Notes: generated by a model from the sequence alone, not told the origin. A stretch of DNA of 9,295 nt from Ruminococcus sp. UBA7014 (GCA_002449575.1 DJXC01000188.1:1-9295), one strand, 5' to 3'. Shown: positions 1-6,042, counted from the first letter of the stretch. Translations and numbers: made by a program.

Positions 1-2009
1 GCTTTCAGTGAAACAGTTTCATTGCTGGAATCATTTTGCTTGCTGATGAGTTCCGAAGTTAAATCTTCAATCTGCTGACTGGCATCCAGAAGCTGTGCTT
101 CGAGGTCTGCCTTTTCTTTAGAAAGCTTGATTTTTTCAGACTTGAGAGCGACAAGTTCCTGTTCGCCGTCTTCCTGTCTGGATTCGAGCCGAGACTGGAA
201 TTCCTGCGCCTGAGTGACAGCAAAATGCAGTTGTTCTTCAAGTTCCTGTTTCTGCTGAATCAGAGTGGTATTTTCTGATTTGAGTGCAGTCAGTTCTTCG
301 CTGTCAGTATTCCGGAGACCAGTAAGCTGGGCAGTTAAATCAGCAATCTGATGTGCAGCCGCTTCCTGCTGAGATTCTGCTTCTTTTTTCTGTGCAAAAA
401 GTGCTTCACGATGTTTTTCACGAAGAGCAGCAAGTTCTTCTTCATGTTTTTTATGGTCAGTTTCAAGTGCCGTATGCAGTGCAGAAATTTCTGTTTCGGC
501 TTCTTCCAGAGTAGAATTATCATTCTGATGACCAGTGATAAGTTCTGTACTTAAATCATCCACCTGATGAAGTGCATCTGCAAGCTGTTCCTGCAATTTT
601 TCATTTTCAGCGAAGATGCGGTTTTTTTCGTCCTGCAAATCTGCAAGCTGTTTCTGTAAATTCTCTGTATCAGATAATGCAGAGGGTTTCTGATTCAGCT
701 CTTGGCGGAGCTGTACAATCTGCTGTGCAGCTTCTTTCAGTTTCAGACGATATTCAGAATTTTGTACTTCGAGTGCATCCATATCTGCACGGAGAGAAAT
801 TTCAATTTCGTCTGGTGTACGGGAAGGCACATCTGCTTTGGCTTCGAGTTCTGCACGAAGATTTTTTATCTGACTGTTTGCATTTTCGAGCTCTTCACGG
901 AGAAATTCTGCATCATCCGGAGAATCTGGCGTATTGGCGAGATTTTCACGGAGTTTCTGAATCTGTTCATTAGCTTTGCGGAGTTCTTCACGAAGGGCAG
1001 AATCTTCCGTACCTGCCGGAAGCTGTTCCAGTTCCTGTTTCAGATTCAGAATCTGAGTCTGATATTCTGCATTCTGCTTTTCAGCAGTTTCAAGAGAAGC
1101 ACGGAGAATTTTCTTTTCACGTTCACCAGCATCCAGTTTTTCTTCTACTTCGGTAACAGAAACAGAATTTTCTGCATGAGCAGCAAGCTGTTCGGAAAGT
1201 GACTGATTTTCTGTCCGGATAGCGGTCATCTGTGCCGCAGCTTCAGCGAGTTTTTTGCGGAATTTGTCATTTTCGTTCAGGACAGAATCAAGCTCTTTCT
1301 GGATTTCTACAACAGTATGCTGTTCCTGTTCAATTTGTTTCTGATGTTCAGTACGAAGGTCTTTTATCTGCCGTGCAGCATCGGCAAGCTTTTCGAGATA
1401 AGAAGTATTCTGTGCAGAAACTTCTTCCAGTTCGGAGCGAAGTTCTTCATTTTCTTCTGTTTCAGAAGCACGCATTTCACCGCTGCGGTTCAGACCATAT
1501 TCCAGTTCTTCGCAGCGTTTTTCGGCTTTGGTCAGATTTTCCTGAAGCTGTTTGTTATTAATTCGCAGTGTGCCGCAGCTGTGCTCAAGACGTTCTATCT
1601 GTTCACGGAGGGATTTTTCTTCGGCAGAAGGGTCAGGCTTTTCGGCCGCAGAAATTTCTGCTTCTGCTTTTTCGGCAGCAAGCCGGGCTTCCCGGGTTTC
1701 TTTCTGCTGAAGTTCAAGTTCTTCATACACTTTTTGGTATTTTTCCTGAAGATTTTGGTATTTTTCGTTAAGTTCATCAAATTCGGGAGAATTTCCTTCA
1801 GTAGAAACGTCAGTATTAAAACCGGAATTGTTTTTTAGTTTAGCAGACAATTCCTTGTTTTTGGTTTCCAAAGCAGCAAGTTTGCTTTGTTTTTCATTTT
1901 CACGCTGTTTGAGTGACTGTACATAATCCTGATTGGCTTTGATGCTTAACAGCAGCACTACGACAATCACCATCAGTATTGCAATGACAATAATTAAAAA
2001 TCCTTCCAA
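1..2009 (-). CDS. Membrane-anchored long coiled-coil protein, 3' end beyond window
   Basis: An open frame of 669 complete codons runs from a TTG at 2007-2009 to the left edge without a stop, so the protein is longer than 669 residues. I checked the frame codon by codon for tta/cta/tca on the plus strand and found none. No in-frame ATG lies between the upstream in-frame stop (2052-2054) and the TTG, and GAGG at 2018-2021 sits 8 nt before it. Residues 3-22 are a hydrophobic helix (FLIIVIAILMVIVVVLLL) followed by lysines, which suggests N-out/C-in topology and a cytoplasmic rod. The rest is almost entirely Glu/Lys/Gln/Leu-rich heptad coiled coil, broken by short Pro/Gly/Ser/Asp linkers. A motif close to QIxxLRxEL recurs about nine times (Gln at about residues 214, 260, 319, 349, 380, 430, 482, 554 and 646). 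It is last in a three-gene set, 29 nt after the upstream stop. EzrA has a comparable layout, but I see no sequence identity to claim and the function is unknown. Confidence 0.88.
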   Translation of the reverse strand, partial: MEGFLIIVIAILMVIVVVLLLSIKANQDYVQSLKQRENEKQSKLAALETKNKELSAKLKNNSGFNTDVSTEGNSPEFDELNEKYQNLQEKYQKVYEELELQQKETREARLAAEKAEAEISAAEKPDPSAEEKSLREQIERLEHSCGTLRINNKQLQENLTKAEKRCEELEYGLNRSGEMRASETEENEELRSELEEVSAQNTSYLEKLADAARQIKDLRTEHQKQIEQEQHTVVEIQKELDSVLNENDKFRKKLAEAAAQMTAIRTENQSLSEQLAAHAENSVSVTEVEEKLDAGEREKKILRASLETAEKQNAEYQTQILNLKQELEQLPAGTEDSALREELRKANEQIQKLRENLANTPDSPDDAEFLREELENANSQIKNLRAELEAKADVPSRTPDEIEISLRADMDALEVQNSEYRLKLKEAAQQIVQLRQELNQKPSALSDTENLQKQLADLQDEKNRIFAENEKLQEQLADALHQVDDLSTELITGHQNDNSTLEEAETEISALHTALETDHKKHEEELAALREKHREALFAQKKEAESQQEAAAHQIADLTAQLTGLRNTDSEELTALKSENTTLIQQKQELEEQLHFAVTQAQEFQSRLESRQEDGEQELVALKSEKIKLSKEKADLEAQLLDASQQIEDLTSELISKQNDSSNETVSLK

Positions 2010-2017
2010 AATAATTT

Positions 2018-2021
2018 CCTC
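2018..2021 (-). promoter_or_regulatory. Ribosome binding site that fixes a TTG start
   Basis: On the minus strand, GAGG lies 8 nt before the TTG at 2007-2009, within the purine-rich AGGAAAAGAGG (2018-2028). The only other candidate initiators nearby are ATT codons and a CTG upstream of the Shine-Dalgarno, so this site decides the start of the long coiled-coil gene. Confidence 0.75.
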
Positions 2022-2038
2022 TTTTCCTGACAGCGGGA

Positions 2039-3817
2039 TTATGATTTGGTATTAGGCAAAAGAACAATCTTGCCTTTCTTTTCAAGCTGAATGCTGGAAT
2101 CTTCTGTTTTCATTTCAGCCGGTACGATAGACTGGAGGCTGTATTTAATTGTCCAGTCTTCCTGCAAACCTTCAATTTCAAATAAGTTGTTCAGCGGGCG
2201 GACGCTGCTGGTAGTTTCCAGTCCGGAAGTAAAGCCTTTGTAATAATGCGGATTGGGATAAGCTTTATTATCAATCACAACAATTGGCGCACCTTTGGCG
2301 GGCATTTCGGACAGATGCAGTTTTGTGCCAAGCAGCATAACAGTCAGGAATTTGCTGTTTTCACGCTTGTCAACTTCCAGACTGGAAGTAGAAAGCAGCA
2401 AAGCTTCATTGGAAAATGCAACGGGTTCTTTGACAGCGGAAAGAGTCGGGGAGATGACAGGAGCTTCGGGAGCTTCCGGCACTTCTGGTACTTCCGGCAC
2501 TTCGGGTACTTTCGGCGCAGGAGCAGAAGCCGGAGCAGTGCCGCCGGCAGCAAGCTGGGTTTTCAGGCTTTCAATCTCTTTGCGGAGTTCTTCCATATCC
2601 ATGTTGGACTGTGCTTCGACCATGGCTTTCTGCTGAATGAGCTGTTGCTTTTCGATTCTGAGAGAATCCAGTTCATGCTGCATTTCGTCATAATCCAGAC
2701 CCATTTTTTCAAACTGTTCCTGAATAGTGGGAGCATCAGATTTCTTTTCAGACTTGGCAGCTTTTTCCAGGTCTTCATTCTGTTTCTGAAGCCATTTGTT
2801 TTTATTGGCAAGTTCAGAACATTTTTTCTGAAGCAGAACGGCTTCCTTGCTTTTTTCCTCCATCTGACTGAGCTGTTCTTTGAGTTGTTTGTTGACGTTC
2901 TTGAGTTCATCTACTTTATCTTCGAGTTCTTCTTTCTCTTCGATAAGTTCTTCCATTTCCTCGTCCATCTCGTCATCACTGCGGGCAGGGCGTTCACGCT
3001 TTGCAGTATTTTGATTTTCGAGCATTTCGAGCTGTTCTTTCAGCAACTGGCGTTCATTGCGGAGATTGTCCACTTCTTTGAGCAGTTTTTCGTTCTTTTC
3101 GTGGAGAATCTTGTTTGCCTTTGCCTGTTCCGGCTGTTTTTGCTGGAGTTCGTCAAGCTGAATTTTGAGCTGATGATTTTCAGCATTCAGGTCATCAACT
3201 TCAACGGAAAGTTTTTCGCCTGCTTTATCCTGTTCAGGGTGATTTTTGGCTTCTTCGAGCTGATTTTTCAGTTCTTCAATTTCTTCCTGCAAATCCTGGT
3301 TTTCTTCACGGAGCTGGTCATTAGCAGCAGTCTGTTCCTGCTGCTGGGCGATGAGTTTCTGAATTTTCTCATCTCCTGCGCCGCCTTTCTGGAGGGCATC
3401 AAGCTGTTCCTGCATACGGTTTTTTTCAGATTCCAGACGCTGCATTTCTTCTTTCAGCCGGGACTGTTCTTCGCTGTCTTTTTCCATATTGGCTTTCTGT
3501 TCGTTATAAGCCTGATACCAGCGGTAAGTTTTGCCTTTTTCGTTCTGGAGTTCGGCATTGGCAGCATTCAGACTTTTCTGAAATTCTGCCATTTTGATTT
3601 CACACTGCTTGACATGTTTTTCGTAAGTACCAGTTAGATTTTTCCATGTTTGAAGTTCACCGTAGTATTCTCTGGACTTATTGCTTTCTTTAAACTGGTC
3701 AGTATAGAGTTTGACAAGCACATTATACTGCCCTTTTCTGTCTTGTTTTTCCATGATGTTCAGGCACTGGGCTGCCATAGAATGAATGCGGTTGACTTGG
3801 TCCTGTGTCAGTTCCAT
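2039..3817 (-). CDS. Soluble coiled-coil protein with Pro-rich linker and unrecognised C-terminal domain
   Basis: This is a 592-residue protein with no signal peptide or membrane segment, so it is probably cytoplasmic. Residues 1 to about 75 are a mixed helical N-terminal part that I do not recognise (MELTQDQVNRIHSMAAQ...). Residues about 75-423 are a highly charged coiled coil with Leu/Ile/Met heptads, including a very acidic patch around 280-300. Residues 424-460 are an Ala/Pro linker with VPE repeats. Residues about 460-592 look like a compact, beta-rich globular domain containing the hydrophobic runs FLTVMLLG and APIVVID and a tyrosine/proline segment, AYPNPHYYKG. ATG at 3815-3817 is preceded by GAGG 8 nt upstream (3826-3829). 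It lies 41 nt after the GH3 stop and 29 nt before the next coiled-coil gene, so co-transcription is likely. Generic similarity to myosin/SMC-like coiled coils would be compositional and says nothing about function. A scaffold or filament-like role is only an inference. Confidence 0.93.
   Translation of the reverse strand: MELTQDQVNRIHSMAAQCLNIMEKQDRKGQYNVLVKLYTDQFKESNKSREYYGELQTWKNLTGTYEKHVKQCEIKMAEFQKSLNAANAELQNEKGKTYRWYQAYNEQKANMEKDSEEQSRLKEEMQRLESEKNRMQEQLDALQKGGAGDEKIQKLIAQQQEQTAANDQLREENQDLQEEIEELKNQLEEAKNHPEQDKAGEKLSVEVDDLNAENHQLKIQLDELQQKQPEQAKANKILHEKNEKLLKEVDNLRNERQLLKEQLEMLENQNTAKRERPARSDDEMDEEMEELIEEKEELEDKVDELKNVNKQLKEQLSQMEEKSKEAVLLQKKCSELANKNKWLQKQNEDLEKAAKSEKKSDAPTIQEQFEKMGLDYDEMQHELDSLRIEKQQLIQQKAMVEAQSNMDMEELRKEIESLKTQLAAGGTAPASAPAPKVPEVPEVPEVPEAPEAPVISPTLSAVKEPVAFSNEALLLSTSSLEVDKRENSKFLTVMLLGTKLHLSEMPAKGAPIVVIDNKAYPNPHYYKGFTSGLETTSSVRPLNNLFEIEGLQEDWTIKYSLQSIVPAEMKTEDSSIQLEKKGKIVLLPNTKS
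2459..2509 (-). repeat. 9-bp tandem coding repeat (Val-Pro-Glu linker)
   Basis: Residues 437-453 of the 592-residue coiled-coil protein read VPE four times, then APE and AP, from imperfect 9-bp units. Valine codons (GTA/GTG) and proline codons (CCC/CCG/CCA) vary between units, so the array has diverged at silent sites while the peptide pattern is kept. It probably forms a stiff, extended spacer between the rod and the C-terminal domain. Confidence 0.85.
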
Positions 3818-3858
3818 AATTAATTCCTCACTTTAATTTCTTGATATATTGCTGATAG

Positions 3859-5160
3859 TTACAGCAGGTTGTGCTTGGCTTTTGCGGTCAGAATTCTTCT
3901 GACACTTTCATCAATGCGTTCTTCTGAGAGGTTTCCGTTTTCCACAGCATCATAGACAGTCTGGAAAGCATCATTCAGGTTGTCAGGCATCAGAACAATG
4001 TCAGCACCTGCCTGAATGGCGAGGAGAGCAGCATCTCCGGAAGAATAGTTTTTGATAATGGTATTCATATTATGTGCATCTGTGATAACAATACCCTGAT
4101 AATTCAGTTTTTCTCTGAGCCATTCGGTAATGACAGTTTTGGACAGGTCAGAGGGAAGTTTGTCTTCTGCACAGCTCATTGTCTGATGACCGACCATGAT
4201 GAAATCAGCACCAGCTTCAATGCCGCTGCGGAATGGTGCAAAATCCACAGAATCCAGTTCTTCGTAAGTACGTTCGATATAAGCAGAAGTATCTTCATGC
4301 GTATTGCCGTCTTCTGCACCAAGACCGGGGAAATGTTTCAGTGTTGCGCTGACAGCTCCGGAATTCTGGAGTCCCTGTACTTCGGCGGCGACCATATCGG
4401 CAACCACAGCCGGATTATCGCTGAAAATTCTGTCCTGAAGTTCATTTTCCGGATTAATTGCGACATCGGCAACGGGGGCAAAATCCAGATTGAAACCGAA
4501 CTGTGAAATATCTTCTGCAATGTCCATACCCATCATAAAAACAGCGTTCTTGTCATTGCCTGCGCCATAAGCAGACATGGATTCATAAGAAGTTGTGCCG
4601 AGGGTGTCAGCAACTCTTGCCACAGTGCCGCCTTCTTCATCAACAGCAATCCACAGACCGGCATGTCCAAGACCTAATACATAGTTCTGGGCATCTGTAA
4701 TCATCTGGGTAGTTTGTGCAGCATTTTCCATATTCTGTGCAAAATAGACAATACCGCCGACGGGCTTTTCCTGCAAAGCCTGTTTTGACATATTGCCGGT
4801 CTGTACCACGGCAGTGACAGCATTATCCACCAGTTCTTCCGGTGTAATGATGAACATCTGATAGATTTTTTCTTCCAGAGTCATATTTTGCATGAACTGT
4901 TCGGCACGCACCAGATTTTCATCTACAGGCGGCTCTGTTGTTTCGGGTACAGTTTCCGGAGGAAGTTCGGCAATTTCGGCAGGGGCTTCTTCCGGTCGGT
5001 GGGGGACGTTTACAGGAGGCTGGTCAGCCTGCTTTTTGCGCTGAGCATACAGCGTAAACATTGCGGTAATCAGCCCGGCACTGATAAAAATCAGAATAAT
5101 CAGAATAATCAGTTCCCGGGTTTGTTTTCTCTTTTTCTTCTTGGATTTTACTTTTGCCAT
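3859..5160 (-). CDS. Membrane-anchored GH3 beta-N-acetylhexosaminidase-like enzyme (NagZ-type)
   Basis: This 433-residue protein belongs to glycoside hydrolase family 3 (N-terminal TIM-barrel domain only), whose NagZ-type members remove beta-linked N-acetylglucosamine from peptidoglycan fragments or other amino sugars. Residues 1-16 are very lysine/arginine-rich and 17-39 form one membrane helix, giving N-in/C-out topology. Residues about 45-80 are a Pro/Glu wall-spanning linker, and the barrel covers about 83-433. Family motifs visible are DEEGG at 174-178, FAPVADV at 227-233, RIFSDNP at 244-250, KHFPG at 275-279, MVGHQ at 322-326 and the nucleophile Asp361 in VITDAHNM. The loop that usually reads DSH (the Asp-His acid/base dyad) reads Asn286-Thr287-His288, so the dyad aspartate appears replaced. 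ATG at 5158-5160 has AGGAGG 6 nt upstream. It is the first gene of a transcript that continues into two coiled-coil genes. The exact substrate cannot be read from sequence. Confidence 0.94.
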   Translation of the reverse strand: MAKVKSKKKKRKQTRELIILIILIFISAGLITAMFTLYAQRKKQADQPPVNVPHRPEEAPAEIAELPPETVPETTEPPVDENLVRAEQFMQNMTLEEKIYQMFIITPEELVDNAVTAVVQTGNMSKQALQEKPVGGIVYFAQNMENAAQTTQMITDAQNYVLGLGHAGLWIAVDEEGGTVARVADTLGTTSYESMSAYGAGNDKNAVFMMGMDIAEDISQFGFNLDFAPVADVAINPENELQDRIFSDNPAVVADMVAAEVQGLQNSGAVSATLKHFPGLGAEDGNTHEDTSAYIERTYEELDSVDFAPFRSGIEAGADFIMVGHQTMSCAEDKLPSDLSKTVITEWLREKLNYQGIVITDAHNMNTIIKNYSSGDAALLAIQAGADIVLMPDNLNDAFQTVYDAVENGNLSEERIDESVRRILTAKAKHNLL

Positions 5161-5166
5161 TGGATA

Positions 5167-5172
5167 CCTCCT
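5167..5172 (-). promoter_or_regulatory. Strong Shine-Dalgarno of the GH3 gene, beside a palindrome
   Basis: A perfect AGGAGG on the minus strand lies 6 nt before the GH3 ATG and 3 nt downstream of the 18-bp palindrome at 5176-5193. In RNA the palindrome can form a 7-bp A/U stem with a 4-nt loop abutting this site. Its accessibility could therefore be affected by folding, though such an A/U stem is weak. Confidence 0.8.
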
Positions 5173-5175
5173 GGT

Positions 5176-5193
5176 TTTTATGATATCATAAAA
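5176..5193. repeat. 18-bp perfect palindrome in the GH3 leader (operator-like)
   Basis: The sequence ttttatgatatcataaaa equals its own reverse complement over all 18 bases. It lies between the nested hairpin and the GH3 Shine-Dalgarno. Perfect dyads of this size are typical of dimeric repressor operators, but this one lies about 200 nt downstream of the predicted start point. It would therefore act as a roadblock, as an RNA hairpin, or at a second unseen promoter. It is very AT-rich, so chance contributes. Confidence 0.7.
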
Positions 5194-5195
5194 TT

Positions 5196-5252
5196 CTGCA
5201 CAGCTTTTTGAATTTTACAAATACTTTGTAAAACGGAACAAAAGCTGTGCAG
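5196..5252. repeat. Nested inverted repeat (13-bp outer, 9-bp inner stem) in the GH3 leader
   Basis: The outer arms ctgcacagctttt (5196-5208) and aaaagctgtgcag (5240-5252) are perfectly complementary. Inside them a second perfect pair, ttttacaaa (5213-5221) and tttgtaaaa (5225-5233), leaves only a 3-nt loop. The two stems are separated by small internal loops (4 and 6 nt), so the transcript can form one long 22-bp interrupted hairpin. On the coding (minus) strand it is followed by AATTTTAT, a poor U-tract, so it could be a weak attenuator, an RNA-stability or regulator-binding structure, or a small palindromic repeat element. Confidence 0.85.
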
Positions 5253-5288
5253 CGGTATTTTTACAGATTTACCCTATTTTTTATGCGC

Positions 5289-5358
5289 AGCATACATATT
5301 ACAGCAGACAAAGCGGAACTCTGAAAGAAACATGCTGTTTCTGTTCAGTGCGTATGCT
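5289..5358 (-). other. Possible structured segment of the GH3 leader RNA
   Basis: Distal arms agcatac (5289-5295) and gtatgct (5352-5358) can pair over 7 bp and enclose a local hairpin. That hairpin has ctgaa (5321-5325) with ttcag (5344-5348) and gaaaca (5327-5332) with tgtttc (5336-5341) around a 3-nt loop. This is the upstream half of the predicted leader. I recognise no known riboswitch consensus here, and without conservation data the fold is only a possibility. Confidence 0.35.
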
Positions 5359-5395
5359 TTTATTTCCGGACATTTTCAGAATGTTGTATAGATTA

Positions 5396-5424
5396 AGTAT
5401 AACACATTCTGATAGATTTGTCAA
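5396..5424 (-). promoter_or_regulatory. SigA-type promoter of the GH3/coiled-coil operon
   Basis: On the minus strand there is a perfect -35 TTGACA (5419-5424), a 17-nt spacer and a -10 TATACT (5396-5401) preceded by TGT, which gives an extended -10. Transcription would begin near 5389, leaving a leader of about 229 nt before the GH3 start at 5160. It is the only strong promoter in the intergenic stretch 5173-5452. Confidence 0.85.
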
Positions 5425-5457
5425 TGTTTTTTTAAATCCTGATTTGGATTTGTCAAT
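5415..5457 (-). repeat. 11-bp direct repeat around the operon -35 box
   Basis: The 11-mer attgacaaatc on the minus strand occurs at 5447-5457 and again at 5415-5425, exactly 32 bp apart (about three helical turns). The promoter-proximal copy contains the -35 box. The distal copy overlaps the TGA stop (5453-5455) of the upstream regulator-like gene. No -10 matches the distal copy (the corresponding place is an A-run), so it is either a chance repeat or a protein binding site. Confidence 0.6.
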
Positions 5458-5890
5458 TTTCACAAGATATATTCGGAAAAATTGTCGTTTCTGATATGCT
5501 GGCTTCATCTGGAAGGTGAATTAGATTCAGTGCTTTTTTGTGTTTGCGCTGGATTGTCCGGGTATCATAGAATAATGCTTCGGCAATCTGTTCATTCGTT
5601 TCGTAGGCGAGATATTTTCTGGTAAAGATAGACTGTATTTCCATATCGGGAATTGCTTCAATCACACGGCGGATTTCTTCACGGACAGAAGCAAGACGGA
5701 TAATCTGCGCTTTGACCTCTTCCTGTAATGCTTCTACATGTTTCAGCAGGTCGGAACAGTCTTCAAACGCTTTGAGTTCATGCATCAGATACTGGTCATG
5801 TTTCTGTGCAGCACGGAGAGAGGAAATGCGCTGTTCTGTCTGCTGGGAACGGGAAAGCCATTTGATTTTCTGAGTTTGTATTTCATTCAT
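5453..5890 (-). CDS. Small regulator with sigma-70 region 4-like HTH (ArpU/DUF1492-like)
   Basis: This protein has 145 residues from the ATG at 5888-5890. An in-frame ATG at 5908 is less likely because the Shine-Dalgarno AAAGGAG (5899-5905) lies 8 nt before 5890 and inside the longer version. Residues about 1-75 are a charged helical/coiled-coil region. Residues about 78-130 (IPDMEIQSIFTRKYLAYE, then NEQIAEALFYDTRTIQRKHK) have the pattern of a sigma-70 region 4 helix-turn-helix: a recognition of rising aliphatic spacing, 'IA' in the first helix, and a 'RTIQRKHKKAL' recognition helix. Phage late-gene activators of the ArpU/DUF1492 type are built this way. No phage genes surround it. It stands between its own weak promoter and the GH3 operon, with no clear terminator after it, so it could feed into or regulate either neighbour. 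Assignment rests on pattern recognition only. Confidence 0.75.
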   Translation of the reverse strand: MNEIQTQKIKWLSRSQQTEQRISSLRAAQKHDQYLMHELKAFEDCSDLLKHVEALQEEVKAQIIRLASVREEIRRVIEAIPDMEIQSIFTRKYLAYETNEQIAEALFYDTRTIQRKHKKALNLIHLPDEASISETTIFPNISCEN

Positions 5891-5920
5891 AAGAAAAACT
5901 CCTTTCATTAACAGCGTGAT

Positions 5921-5949
5921 ATTGTAAAAAAATGTATTGTTTTGTACAA
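5921..5949 (-). promoter_or_regulatory. Weak candidate promoter of the HTH gene
   Basis: On the minus strand TTGTAC (5944-5949) and TACAAT (5921-5926) are spaced by 17 nt. The -10 matches five of six consensus bases but the -35 only three. It would start transcription near 5914, just before the Shine-Dalgarno at 5899-5905. The surrounding DNA is very AT-rich, so this may be coincidental. Confidence 0.35.
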
Positions 5950-5977
5950 TTTTAAAAAAAATAGATAGAAAAATATA

Positions 5978-6006
5978 TTGACTTTGCTGTACGGAAGTGT
6001 TATAAT
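5978..6006 (+). promoter_or_regulatory. SigA-type promoter of the dockerin/solute-binding gene
   Basis: TTGACT (5978-5983), a 17-nt spacer ending in TGT (extended -10) and a perfect TATAAT (6001-6006) predict a start near 6013, about 30 nt before the ATG. A strong ribosome binding site AAGGAGG (6029-6035) lies 7 nt before the ATG at 6043. This is the best promoter in the window and implies high expression. Confidence 0.9.
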
Positions 6007-6042
6007 AAAATTATGAATTTCGTATTTTAAGGAGGCTTTTAT

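Noticed and set aside
572..1838. Several plus-strand frames of 60-173 codons
   Set aside because: They are complements of the long coiled-coil frame, again Phe/Cys-rich by composition, and overlap one another in different phases.
1900..2085. 61-codon minus frame with ATG overlapping the TTG start
   Set aside because: It is out of phase with both coiled-coil genes, lies across the end of one and the start of the next, and its product is non-helical with no family resemblance.
2246..3637. Long open frame (463 codons) on the plus strand
   Set aside because: It lies entirely antisense to the 592-residue coiled-coil gene. Its Phe/Leu-rich product is what the complement of Glu/Lys/Gln codons gives, it has no signal of a start site, and the minus frame has a ribosome binding site and clear heptads.
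5196..5252. Nested hairpin as a strong intrinsic terminator
   Set aside because: Neither strand has a proper U-run directly after the stem (AATTTTAT on one, CGGTATTTTT on the other), so a full terminator is not supported. A weak attenuator remains possible.
5299..5373. Possible 24-residue leader peptide (ATG at 5371-5373, stop at 5299-5301, minus strand)
   Set aside because: It starts only about 16 nt after the predicted transcription start and has no Shine-Dalgarno. No run of one amino acid or other attenuation pattern is visible. It could still be translated, but nothing supports it.
5434..5451. 6-bp hairpin aaatcc/ggattt as a terminator for the HTH gene
   Set aside because: On the minus strand it is followed by an A-run rather than a U-run, and the stem is AT-rich, so it does not fit an intrinsic terminator.
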